Source: Hevea brasiliensis (lineage: Eukaryota; Streptophyta; Magnoliopsida; Malpighiales; Euphorbiaceae). From it: 64,000 bases of DNA. Of the stretch, positions 36,296 through 47,537 are shown piece after piece. Where the stretch lies: positions 21,776,258 to 21,840,257 of the forward strand of contig NC_079497.1 in NCBI RefSeq assembly GCF_030052815.1. The letters run 5' to 3'. Position numbers and translations under genes: made by a program. How positions within the stretch are numbered: position 1 is the stretch's first letter; each line of letters begins with the position of its first letter. The notes under the pieces are model-generated. The model was not told where the DNA came from. It ran no database searches and was given only the letters and a program-made list of their open reading frames with translations.

Positions 36296-36907
36296 CCTAT
36301 ATTATTTTTTATTTTTTATTATTTTTTTAAATTTTTATTTTTAATCAGCATTCATTAAGGAATAAGTCATGAACTACAAGAGACTGAACATAACCAGGCA
36401 CCTCCTCAATCCAGATTTGTTCCCTAACAGCGGCACTACCATCCTTAGCCAGAGCATGTGCTACGCCATTACCCTGACGACGGACATGTGACCAAGAACA
36501 GGACACAAATCTTTGGGCAAAAGCATGATAATCAAGAAGTGCCGCCCCTAAACCATTTCGCAGAGAATTAAACGATGGACAAGTAGATCCACTATTCGCT
36601 TGCAGTCAGTCTCAGCAATAAGGGGAGAGGTAAAACATAAATCCAAAGCATGCTGTAAGCCGTAAGACAGCGCCATAGCCTCTGCAATCACTGGGCTCCA
36701 ATTACCAATCACCGTTTTGGATGCACAGGCCACCACCTGACCCAAATTGTCGCTGAATATCACACCCAACCCTAGAAAACCACAGGAAACCACACCTGCA
36801 TCAGTATTCATCTTGATAAACCCCATAGGAAGAGGCGTCCAGTCAGCAGCAGTGGGTATTGCTAAGGTAGGCGAGGGAGGAGCAACTCCAGAAGTGACCA
36901 CCACAAC
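36296..36907 (-). pseudogene. 5'-truncated LINE, RNase H domain
   Basis: The minus frame 36904-36548 has FIKMNTDAGV, GLGVIFSDNLGQVVACASKT, WSPVIAEAMALSYGLQHALD and AETDCKRIVDLL, the plant RNase H-like domain found at the end of LINE polyproteins and in related host proteins. After a frameshift near 36555 it continues SCSWSHVRRQGNGVAHALAK to a stop at 36345-36347. An A-rich tail follows on the minus strand (36342 down to 36296). Upstream RT is missing, which fits 5' truncation at insertion. Confidence 0.8.
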
Positions 36908-38229
36908 ACAACTAAATTAATCTCTTTATAAAAATATGATAATGATAATAGCTATAAAAATTAATTAATTAAATTAAATTATTTTTATTATTATTAAATT
37001 TTTTGTTAACGTGGCGATAATTTATATGAAATATGATGATATTTTGTAATTATTTTATTGATAATGTGCATGTTTTTGTTAGATTTTTAGCGTTTTATTT
37101 TGATTTATTGTTTTTTCATTATTTGTCAGTTCTAAAGTTAATTTTGATTTATTTTGATTTTATATTCAGTTAGAAAATCCATTTTAGGATGTGGCTGTAA
37201 TTTTGGTGAAGAAATTAATCAAGACCAGCCTTCCACACACCTTGGGTTGTGTTTTGGAAGCCTTGCACCGATCTGTGTCTCGAAAATATGTGGCATCAAA
37301 ATTGAAAAAGACTGGTTTTGCATAGTAGACTACAAGCAGCGTGTTTTATGTAATTAGGGCGTGTTTCATTTTGCTTACTGGCCACTGCAAGCTTACCTTG
37401 AAATGTGTTTTGGGTGGAAAGGCCATGTTCCGTGTCTTCTTCTCGCCATTATATACATGCCATGAGCTTGAGGGCATGTTTTTTTAGCTTGTTCGGCACC
37501 CAAGGTTGTGTTTCTAATGCAACTGTTGTGTAATTGAGCTGAATTCAAACAGAGAACTAGGTTTTGAGGGGGAATTCTGTCGTGGACAAAAAAGCTTCTT
37601 TTTCATCATCCTGAGATATCTTTTTGCCAAATTTTCAACAGAACAACCACACTTTGGAGACCGAGCATAGGAGAGTTTTGAAGTTTAGAGAATTGAAAGG
37701 AGGATTCATTAGCTCTACAATTTCTATTGAGCTTTTATTCTCTTCCCATGTTTATTTGATTTAATTTCTAGAACTCATTGTTAAGATGAAGATTTTCGAT
37801 TTTTATTCGATTGAACCTTGTGCTTAATATGAGATAAGGAACTAAATCTTTAAACTAGGGATCTTGATGTAGGTTGGATTAATATTCAATTTCATCTATC
37901 GGATTATTAATATTCAATTTCATCTAACGGATTTGATTTTCTTTTATCTTTGGAAAAGTTTAATATCGTGTTTAATGCTATTGTGTAATTGAATGCTTAA
38001 TTTATTTATTACATAGGGAGGGAAAATCATTGGAGTGAATTTAATATATTGAATTACATAGGAAGAAAAATTGGATTGAGAAAATTTGACCTGAGGGAAA
38101 TTAAGAAAATCACATATCTTAGTGAATTGATTAGAGTTTATCAATTAGTCTCATAAGGAAATAGTTAATAAATCTTAATTGATGTTTTAGATTTGTCTTT
38201 AGAAAGAAGAAAAGATAGATTAGGATTGT
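36908..38229. other. No gene recognised
   Basis: There is a 67-residue open frame at 37154-37357 on the plus strand, with no resemblance I know. The text around 37550-37900 (GAGACCGAGCATAGG, GAACTCATTGTTAAGATGAA) looks like LTR or retroelement leader sequence, but no repeat partner is in the window. Confidence 0.4.
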
Positions 38230-38997
38230 TGCAAGAGTTTTGCGGTGGTCGAATGATTCTCACCGAAGTAGGAAGTGAGTAGTCGCCACTTTAATTTTGA
38301 GGAAAATTAAAGAAAATTATTTGTTGTTAAAAAAAAAATAATTTTACCACTTATAAGACAGAGAATCTGGGTTCAGGGTCCGTATACATGTGGGAAAGGT
38401 GTTAGGCACCCCACATCGTCCCTCAATGAGGTTAAGTGGATTTAAGGATGTGCTCTTTATAACCAATAATTTTGGAGTTTAAATTATGATGTTAGTGCCC
38501 ATATTTAATATAGGAACGTTTGATGTCTCACTATTCGGGGTTGTCCCAAGAACATAGTTAGATGAGATGACCCTAGGGTGAATTGTGGCTCTGACTTTTA
38601 TTATGATTTTTATTAAATTTCTCCTCTACAAAATTAGGACTCTAATTCTGGAGAGGTATTATTTGGTTCCTAGAGATTCATAATAAGTAAGGAGGACTCT
38701 CGGCTCACTCACTATTCATCCCATCATTGGCGTCCAAACAATTGAGGGTGCAGTGTGTGAAGTGAAATTTTTATAATTGAACCGATATGGGTATAGATTT
38801 TTATCCCTTTTAATTGGAACTCTAATTCAAAAGGAATGTGTTAATTAAAGTCTAGGGAGTTTTCTTCATCAATGAGAACTCTCAGTTAGTGAATCAAAGT
38901 CCCATCATTGGCAATATCAATCGTGAAATCTCTACCTATATTGATAGACGAATTTGCAATTTGGAGATTGAGTTGAATTGTGCGAGCTTAAATTATC

Positions 38998-39480
38998 AAA
39001 TTCAAGGAAGGACTCTCCCTCAATGAAAAATATAATACAAGGAAGGACTCTCCCTTGAGCTCGAAAATCATAAAATTAGTGAAATAAATAGAAAAAAACT
39101 TTTCTCTGAACTTTAAGAGGCATAAAGATGCTTTTCATAAATATGAAAGGGGGTTCAATGAAATGACTCTCTCCCAAGCTCCCATATTTTATAAAGAGAT
39201 TGTGGTTTTTGTAAAAAATTATGAAAAGGGGGTTCAAGGAAATGACTCTCTTTCGAACTCCCAATGTTTTGTACAGAGATTGTGGTTTTTATAGAAAATG
39301 TAAAAAGTTAGTTTCCACAAGCATGAAAGGGGGTTCAAGAAAAGGAATCTCTCCCGAACTCCCATTTTTTATAAAGAGATTGTGGTTTTTATAGAAAACG
39401 TAACAAGTTACTTTTCACAAGCATGAAAGGGTGTTCAAGGAAAGGACTCTCCTCTGAACTCCTAATATTTTTTGAACTAT
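38998..39480. repeat. Imperfect tandem repeats, about 77-101 bp
   Basis: The core GAAAGGGGGTTCAAGGAAA...GACTCTC recurs at about 39146, 39223, 39324 and 39424, each followed by an AGAGATTGTGGTTTTT segment in three copies. Shorter GGAAGGACTCTCC units are at 39006 and 39042. Confidence 0.8.
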
Positions 39481-41160
39481 AAAATGACAAAAATGCTATA
39501 AAATGTCAAAAATACATTATTCCCTAACTTTCTGTATGCATAAACATAAGCATGTGAATGACAGCAATACGTGCGTTATTTTTTACCTCTCGGACTTGCT
39601 AATCACACAATATCCAAACTCATTCTGTCATAAGCATCTCGATTTTATTATTTCTAATCTCTTACAATCATATTTGAACTCTCTTTACTCTATTTATTAC
39701 ATCCGAACTCTAACTACAACCTATTATTTTATCTGAACTCACACGTTTATTCCAAAACTATTTCGAAATAAGAAACCGGCTTTTAATACAGCCTATTATT
39801 TTATCTGAACTCAAACTATGATTCCTAAACTTCTTCAAAATAAAAAAAAAAAAACAAGAATAAAAAAAATGCTTTTACTATGAAGTAAAATGATAGAAAT
39901 TATATTTTCTAGCAACACAACAACATAACAGAAATATTTGCAAAATAAGCATAAGTCAATTTTAACCTTATTTCCCTAAGAGTTCGGCACGACTGAATAT
40001 TTATAGAGCTCAGATTCTAACTTACGTAATATTGTGGATATGACTTAAACTATCCCCTTTAAAAGAAACATGTAGACGTCAAAAGTTTTACCTATAAAGG
40101 GGCTTTAGAAATGGTGGGGTAAGTGAGTTCTGACGTATGAAACTTAGAAATAGAGCTAAAGTACTATCAAATTGATTTCTAGCAGTGAAGGGCTAGGGTA
40201 CTTTGGAGAAAGTGAGCTATTTGGTGCTGATGCTACAATGAGGATTCTTTAGAAGAACTTAAGTTTCTAAACCCTCCTCATTATATTCTCTCAACTCTTT
40301 TCGAGAAAGGGACCCCTTCAACAGTGGAAATTTTGGGTATTTATAGGGAATGGGGGCCTTAAAATGGAGGGCTAGGATTCAAGATGAAAAGAGAAAGGGT
40401 CTGGATTTAAAAGGACAACATCCGATGATCAAGAATTAAAGTGACCAAAGATTTAAGAGCAGTGATCAATATAAGACTCCTCCATCCTTTTCTTCTTTGA
40501 TCCAATGGTTGGGAGTTATGCCTTACAAATCATATTAAGGGTTTCGATTGGAAGGTACTAAATTTGCATTTATCACTTTTAATCCGAGGGCTTGAGATTT
40601 GTCTTTACAGATAAAATCAATGGTGGAGATTGGAGCATACTAAAATGCTTTAACTGCCTCGAATCAATGGCCCAGATTTATGCTTACAAGTAGGATTAAT
40701 GGTGAAAATTGAATCATATCCCCATCACTTTAACTAACTCAAATCTAATGGTGAAAATTCGATCTTGTAAACCAAAGGCTAGGATTTAAAATGGTGTCTC
40801 TAAAATCCTCACACAACCTTTCTACCTCGATCTCAATTTGACATCCCTCTGGTCTGGTGGTTTCTGATCTCTTTATCAGGTCCCTCTGTCTAAACTGATC
40901 TTTAACTCATACGATCTTTCTTGATCTGTCCTATCTCCTTTATGAAGCCACTTTTTCTAGTCTTTTAAACCTGCGGTCTCTCCACATCACCCTTTATCCA
41001 AACTCTTTCAATCTCATTTCTGTGGTCACTCAAAAGCCCTTCATCCGATCTCCTTTATCCTATATATCCTTATTGGTCTTTTCTAGTGTGCATTGAATAT
41101 CGGGAAAACATTAAATATTTTTGTTAACCAAGATATCGCTTCGGGTCTCATAAGCATTAA
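39481..41160. other. Tat 3' region, no gene seen
   Basis: There are short repeated words (ATTTTATCTGAACTC at 39730 and 39800; AATGGTG(A/G)AAATTG(A) and similar at 40600-40760). No protein-like frame was seen. It probably contains the promoter side of the antisense gene. Confidence 0.5.
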
Positions 41161-41170
41161 ATGCCTAGGG

Positions 41171-41182
41171 CTATATATATAG
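41171..41182 (+). promoter_or_regulatory. TATA box of the antisense gene
   Basis: CTATATATATAG is followed by a C/T-rich leader (TCTCTCTCTTCTCTC, 41222-41236) and the ATG at 41343. Spacing and composition fit a plant promoter and 5' leader. Confidence 0.6.
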
Positions 41183-41342
41183 GGGGGAAGGCCGTTACAC
41201 TCACATTTCGCATTTCTGCATTCTCTCTCTTCTCTCAAATCTCCAGCTAGTTTCCTCCTAATTCTTGATCTTCGACTACATTTTCATTGAAGGTATAGTA
41301 TTTGATCTCTTTCCATCACACATTTTCCTTCTTCGACTGAAA

Positions 41343-43194
41343 ATGAGTGGCACTGATGGTCAGAGAGTAGGGAGCCCACCATCAGTACATGTTTCATGGA
41401 CCTTCGATAAGGATGAAGAGGTCGGACCAAGTAGGTAACCTGAAATTGAGATAGCAGTCCATCCAATCTCTAACCAACCGATCGAGCCGAGCCAAGGACA
41501 AGCTCCGTTCAGAAGGAAAGAAGCTCTCCTGGTGGATGAGGTGGCATCAATTCTTAATTGCTTCGAGCTGGCATAGATCAGCAAAGAGTATAATCTCCCA
41601 ACTGATGCTTTTTAGCTCATTAGATGTTACGGGGATCTATGAGCCGATCTTTTTTTCAAGGAGGAAGATTAGATTATAGTTTATAAAGAGCAGTTCAAAG
41701 CTGGGTTGCGATTTTCCTTGGATCCATTTTACAAGGATGTCTTGAGATACAATTGAGTCTGCATGGCTCAACTGCATCTGAACTCATGGTAAACTCTAGT
41801 GGCCTTCCAAAGTTTATGCTAAGCTAAAGGCCTAGAGCGCATGGTGAAAGTCTTTACCGAACTACATTGGCTCGCCTGACGAAAGAATGATGAATATTAG
41901 TTCTTCCAAGTGAAGCTGAATTATGGGCTCTTCGCCGATCTCCCCTCTTCACTGAAGAACTGGAAAGACCAATTCTTTATCCTGCAGAGCCAAGATCCCC
42001 ATGGATTCGAAGGCATCCTACAGAGCTAGAATTACTTGGCATAGAGGCCAGAAAAGAAGATCGATCTCAATGAGGTAAAAAAGGTTACGGTAAAGGAGCT
42101 CAAGAGCCAGATAAACTCTCGCAGATTCCTATGCTCAGACATTATTGGGGCTGAACTTAAATGGTGGATGATGAACGTGATCATCCAAAAAGTTGTTCCG
42201 CTCCAGCTCTCTGACCTCGGGCCTGGGAAGGGTAAAGCTTTTCATTTCAAATCCTATGATTATTACAAACTCACTAACTTCTTTTTATGTGCAGATATGA
42301 TGGGAGGCATTGCTGATAAAGCAGTACGAAAGAGGAAAAGAGAGCTCACCAGAGGCTGCTGCTGCTGCTACTGCAAGGGCCGAGCTTGAGGCCTGGAAAT
42401 GAGCTTGTGTGAAAAGGATGAGCTCTCCAGCCCGAACTCAAGAGTAGCCTGCTAGTGAGGAGCCGGTGCCTACCCCTGAGCAACCTATTATTTAACTTTC
42501 GGTCTCTGCTGCTTCGAAAGGTGGGTCCTCAAGGCAAGCAATCCTGTTTCGGCGACCACTCTTTTGAGGTGCTCAGATACTAATTAGCTCATTGGAGAGG
42601 AATCGCACTGTGCGAGGAAACATAGACCTGGCTCGAGTCACCGGTATTTCAATTTCCCTCCCGGAAGACCGAGCTCAAATGGCCTCGGAGTGCATCGATG
42701 AACTCCACAACCAGTCAATGAGCCTGAGCTTGGAAGCGGTCACTACCTAGGACATGGTTAGTCAAAAGGTTAACTTTTTAAGGAGGGAGATCTCTAAAGT
42801 AGTTCAGGAGGCCATGGTTTCTAAGGGCTAGCTCTCAGCTAAGAATACTTGGATTGTTGAATTAGAGTAACAGGCAAAGTCTTTTAATGAGCTAATAGCT
42901 CGGCTACTGAAGGAACTCGAAGATGCCCAGGCCAGTCGAGCTACTGACCTGGCTAAGTTTACTAAGGAGATAAAGGCAAAGGAGAATGAAGACTTAGAGA
43001 AGGAAGCTGATGCTTATGTGCAGGCCCATAGCAATCTCCTAGTTGAGCTAATCAAGCGCTATCCTAAAGAGGACTTCACCTGGCTCGAAAAGCTCACTCT
43101 GGGTGTTGAGGCTGAGAGTGAGAGCAAATTGGAGGGAGAGGATGTAAACAATATAACTGATGAGCGATCTGGGGAGGACCCACCCACAGAGTGA
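41343..43194 (+). pseudogene. Antisense gene in Tat 3' region, gypsy-type transposon domain (PF04195-like)
   Basis: It lies opposite to the Tat gag-pol strand. The ATG at 41343 opens MSGTDGQRVGSP. Residues about 75-240 resemble the family Pfam calls putative gypsy-type transposon: KEYNLPTDAF, AGLRFSLDPFYKDVLRYN, KVFTELHWLA, KLNYGLFADLPSSLKNWKDQ. Then VKELKSQINSRRFLC, a probable intron, an Ala-rich stretch, and a Glu/Lys-rich coiled coil ending VNNITDERSGEDPPTE. At least ten in-frame stops and two or three shifts; nearly all stops are one transition from Gln, Arg or Trp codons. Function is unknown; such antisense frames are reported for Tat elements. Confidence 0.75.
42232..42294 (+). other. 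Probable intron in the antisense gene
   Basis: GTAAAG at the left, CACTAAC branch-like site, a T-rich tract and TATGTGCAG at the right. It is 63 bp, short for plants and a multiple of three, so it could also be read through as FHFKSYDYYKLTNFFLCA. An alternative is simply coding sequence. Confidence 0.45.
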
Positions 43195-43209
43195 TGTAAT
43201 TAAATGTTT

Positions 43210-43220
43210 AATAAAATAAA
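43210..43220 (+). terminator. Poly(A) signals of the antisense gene
   Basis: Two overlapping AATAAA signals lie 16 to 26 bases after the stop codon at 43192-43194. Confidence 0.6.
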
Positions 43221-44149
43221 AGATTTCTTTAAGATCAGTCTTTCTCATTTTCTTATTGAGATCGGATAATCACATGATCGGTTTTAAAATACAAAGTTCA
43301 ATTTTATGCAATGAGCTTTAGAGATCAGACTAATAGCAATAAATGATAATACCAAACTTCAATCGAAAGCAAAATTGAAATTTAAGCAAGTACATAAAAT
43401 TGAACTCTATTGAGATCGGATGGTCTGAGGACCAAACTAGAGCAAAATAAAAATAATTATTTAGGTTATTTGCTGACGGAAATTGGATTTAAACCGGGAA
43501 ATCAAACTTCAATTAAAACTAAAATAAGAATGAGCTCGGGGATCGAATAATCAGCACTTAAACTTCTGATAAACTCAAACTCGAACAAGTATATAGGATT
43601 AAGCTTAATAAAACTCAAAACTAGTATTATTGAGTTCAGGCAATCCCAAGATTGGAGTATAATAGAATTCAACCTTTATTGAGATCGGATAATGTTGGGA
43701 TTGGATCCCAATTTAGAAATTGACTACATGAAATTGATGAACATTAAAACTAATAGATGAGAATTAATTAAACTAGAACTGTTGTTTTTGCTAAATGATG
43801 AACAAAATCCAGTATTATTGATGAAACTTAAAATCAGTATTATTGAGTTTGGGTAATCCCAGGATCGGACTACAACATATTTGTAACCTTTATCGAGATT
43901 GGCTAATGTTGGGATTGGATCCCGATTCAAAAACTACATAAAATTGATGAACTAACAGACGGAAATTAATTAGACTAGAATTATCGTTTCTGCCAAATGA
44001 GAAATTTATTGACCGACCAAAATACAGTATCTACAGCTGCCCTTCTTTACAATTTTTTCTATTAAAGAGAATGAAATTTTAATTTCATTCTCCTTAAATA
44101 GGAAACTTGTATAGATATAGACTCATATTTTAGATGGGTTAAATGCTCA
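43221..44149. other. Degenerate repeats between antisense gene and 60-bp array
   Basis: Variants of TTGAGATCGGATAATG(TTGGGATTGGATCCC) recur near 43256, 43402, 43680 and 43894, mixed with AATTGATGAAC and CTAGAATT words. No gene was seen. Confidence 0.6.
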
Positions 44150-44870
44150 AAATCAACATGGATCTTGAATCCAGTGGTTGATGGCATAAAAATAAATTAC
44201 ATAAAATTAAAATCAACTTGGATCGTGAATCTAGAGGTTGATAACAAGAAATTAAATTGCAAGAAATTTAAAATCAACTTGTATCTAGAATCCAGAGGCT
44301 AATAACAGAAAATTAAATTGCAAGAAATTAAAATCAACTTGGATCTTGAATCCATAGATTGATAATAGGAAATTAAATTGTAGGAAATTAAAGTCAACTT
44401 GAATCTCAAATCCAGAGGTTGATAATAGAAAATTGAATTGCAGGAACTTTAAAATCAACTTGGATCTTAAATCCAGACGTTGATAACAGAAAATTAAATT
44501 GTGAGAAATTAAAATAAACTTGGATCTTAAACCCAGAGATTGATAACAGGAAATTAAATTGTATGAAATTAAAATCAACTTGAATCTTGAATCCAAAGGT
44601 TGATAATAGGAAATTAAATTGTATGAAATGAAAATCAACTTGGATCTTGAATCCAGAGGTTGATAACAGAAAATTAAATTACGAAAAATTAAAATCAACT
44701 TGGATCTTGAATTCAGAGGTTGATGACAGAAAGATAAATTGCATGAAGTTAAAATCAACTTGGATCTAAAATCCAAAGGTTGATGACAGAAAGATAAATT
44801 GCATGAAGTTAAAATCAACTTGGATCTTGAATTCAAAGGTTGAAAATAGAAAATTAACACAAACAAAAGT
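44150..44870. repeat. 12-copy tandem array, 60-bp unit
   Basis: AAAATCAACTTGGATCTTGA-type unit starts recur near 44151, 44210, 44270, 44331, 44391, 44452, 44513, 44572, 44632, 44692, 44752 and 44812. Copies differ mildly, the last ones least. The period of 60 keeps an open minus-strand frame (44285-44866) of 20-residue repeats; I regard that as a by-product. Confidence 0.95.
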
Positions 44871-45169
44871 TTAGGATGTTAAGAACAAATGATTACTATT
44901 ATACCTAAACAAATAGGCTAATTTTGAGCTTGGTTAACTAGAAAATTTACCATAAGTTTAACTATGAAAGGTTGAATGTTCGATCTTCAATGTAAACCTG
45001 GTGAGGGACCTCTACCCGATCCAAAGTTTACTTAATCATGAACTTGAAGCTGAATGATTGATAGGAGAAGAAAAAGTAGACCCAAAGATAAGGTTTTTTC
45101 GTTCGTCTCCAATTCCCTTCTCTTTAGTCATTTAGAGGCTCCTCGTTATAGAGAGTGGCTTCTCCAATT

Positions 45170-45360
45170 CTCAACTTCTTTTGTTAGGAGTGCCTTTTCA
45201 GGTTTTCACTCCTATCTTTTTTTTTATAGCTCACTTTTTTAGGATGCCTTTCGGGTTTTTATCCTTCCCTCATTTTGCAGAAAGTGCCCTTATAGGTTTT
45301 TGCCTTCTTTCTCTCATTTTGCTAGGAGTGCCCTTTCGGGTTTTCACCACCTACATGTTT
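45170..45360. repeat. Short imperfect repeats
   Basis: AGTGCCCTTTCGGGTTTTCA and variants recur at about 45189, 45243, 45288 and 45329, with one more distant copy near 45795. Spacing falls from 54 to 41 bases. Confidence 0.75.
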
Positions 45361-45829
45361 TTTTTATGTAGCTCAAGTCCTAATCTCTTTGGTGGTATCT
45401 TGCATTAGCATGTTATTTGTTCACTGATTTTTATTCCCTACAATCTGAAAGTAATATATATAGAGTTACCAATGTTTAAATTCTTACCTTATAATAAAAA
45501 GTTAATAAGTTAACAATGCAAATTCTAAGATAAATGGGCTAGTGAGTCGTGTATGAATTGTAAGAAAAATTGACATTACGATTTTTTATAATGAGAAATA
45601 AGAATACATGAAAAGTATACAATTCTTGGAAGAATAGGTAAGGGAGGTCTCATGAATTCCTTTCAATCAACCTTTAGGACCCTTCATTGCCAAAGATACT
45701 AACAATACGAGAAGAACCCTTGTGTTATGGTCACTTGCTGCCTTCCAACTCTGAGCCTATCACCAAACCTTATTTGTGCATTTTTGTCCTACTAGAAGTT
45801 CCTTTTTAGGTTTTCACTCCTAGTTTTTT

Positions 45830-46899
45830 TTAGGCATAATATCTCTTTCCAGCATCTGCATTTACTAGTTTTGACAATTCTTCTCCATCCATGTGGGTTA
45901 AGATTAAAGCGCTCCCAAAAAATGCCTTTTTAATCACATATGGCCCCTCATAAGTTGGTGACCATTTGCCCCAAGGATCATTTTAATTTGGCAGTATTTT
46001 CTTCAGAATAAGGTCTTTAGGCTAGAATTCTCGAGGTCATTTATTCTTATCAAATGTCTTATCCATTCTAGCCTGGCATAGCTATCCATGACAAATTGTT
46101 GCTAATCTTTTCTCATCAATCAGATTGAGCTAATTGAGTCTTGTTTTGACCTATTCAATTTTATCCAACTATGCCTTTATTAAGATCTGTAGAGAGGGAA
46201 TCTCCATCTTAATTGGTAAAACTGCTTCCATGCTCTACACTAATGAATATGGAGTTACCCAAGTCGACATTTTTATTGTAGTTCGATATGCATAGAGGGT
46301 GAAAGGAAGCATGTCATGCCACCTTTATAAGTGATGGTCATCTTTTCAATTATCCATTTGAGATTTTTATTGGTAGCTTCTATAGCCCCATTCATTTGAG
46401 GTTGATAGGGCAAAAAGTTGAAGTGACAGATCTTATACTGGTCACACAGCTTCTTGACATTTGAACCATTCAAATTCTTAGCGTTGTCAGTAATAATCTC
46501 CCTGGGGAGGCCATATCTATAGATAATGTTATTCTTGAGAAACTTTACGAATGCACTCTGAGTGACATGGGCATATGAGGCATCTGCCTAGCCATCATAT
46601 GTCCATTGGCATGGGTGGCACAATTCCCTTGATGGGTTTCAAAAAAATCCTTTTAGCCTTATTTGCATCCACACACCTCAATATCTCTATTGAAGTTTCT
46701 TTTATGTAGGATTTCACCACTGGGGAAATGCCCTAATGCTAACCTCTTGATCATTCTCCTTTCATTTCTACTTGCCCCTAGAGGATACTCTCTAGTTTTG
46801 ATGTATTGCTGAATGTCGTAATACCAGGGTTTACCATTCATCTCCTCTTCGAATCATAAGGTAGTATGCAGGCTGACCCCTAGCTTTTATCTACAATAA
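45830..46899 (-). pseudogene. Tat integrase with internal deletion
   Basis: The N-terminal part has CHFPSGE-like sequence (LALGHFPSGEILHKRN) and HQGNCATHANGHMMARQ. It then jumps at about 46587 to ADASYAHVTQSAFVKF, losing the rest of the zinc finger and the first catalytic Asp. The second Asp (ITDNAKN), KLCDQYKICHFNF and PQMNGAIEATNKN with the Glu remain. The end reads GKWSPTYEGPYVIKKAF and MDGEELSKLVNADAGKRYYA, stop at 45830-45832. Several other stops. Confidence 0.85.
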
Positions 46900-47537
46900 C
46901 TACACTTCTTGCCTCTCCTCCATTTGAGTCATAACTACTAGCGTAGCCAAAACATCAGCAAAATACTTCTTATCATGACCCAAATGTGTAAAGGAGATTT
47001 CTTTGAACTTCTTGATCAATTCTAGGAGATACTTCTGATAAGGGACTAGTTTTGGGTCTTTGGTTTGCCATTCTCCCTTTACTTGGTAGATTATCAGGGC
47101 TGAGTCTCCATATACTTCCAATTTCTTTACTTTCATTTCAATAGCAGCTTGTAAACTGCTCATACAGGGCTCATATTCTATGACATTATTGGTGCATTCG
47201 AATCTTAGCTTGACTGCCACCGGGAAATATTTCCTATCTGGGGATACCGGTACTGCCCCAATCCCATTACCAGAGAGGTTAATTGCCCCATCAAAATGCA
47301 CCTTCCATACATCATTTTGTCCCTCAGTTTCCTCACTTATTACATTGATATGCTCATCCAGGAATTCAAAATCTAGCACCTCATAATCATCAATTGGATT
47401 TTTTACTAGGAGGTCTGTTATCACGCTTCCTTTTATCACTTTCCTAATCATATAGACGTCATATTGTGAGAGTATGACTTGCCACTTTGCTATTCTCTCG
47501 GGTATGAATGGGTTTCAAAGACATACTTAATCGAATC
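46900..47537 (-). pseudogene. Tat second (archaeal-type) RNase H
   Basis: A 183-residue frame has WKVHFDGAINLSGNGIGAV (first Asp), YEPCMSSLQAAIEMKVKKLE, VYGDSALIIYQVKGEW (Asp) and FADVLATLVVMTQM. The usual Glu in NNVAEYEA-like sequence is NNVIEYEP here. Right of it KVIKGSVITDLL and KYVFETHS are the end of the connection with the first RNase H domain; the frame is then cut by the Tekay LTR at 47538 and resumes at 59397 (HYMLNYKTYL). Confidence 0.9.

Noticed and set aside
36296..36907. A stand-alone host RNase H-like gene
   Set aside because: The frame is shifted, lacks its upstream part and ends in an A-rich tail, which fits a truncated LINE better.
37154..37357. A 67-residue plus-strand open frame
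   Set aside because: No known domain and AT-rich flanks; it could be chance or part of an old LTR leader.
44285..44866. A 193-residue open frame of 20-residue repeats on the minus strand
   Set aside because: It exists because the 60-bp tandem unit is a multiple of three and has no stop in that frame; there is no start context or known domain.
44150..44870. Possible CRISPR-like array
   Set aside because: The unit is a head-to-tail tandem without unique spacers, in a plant retroelement.
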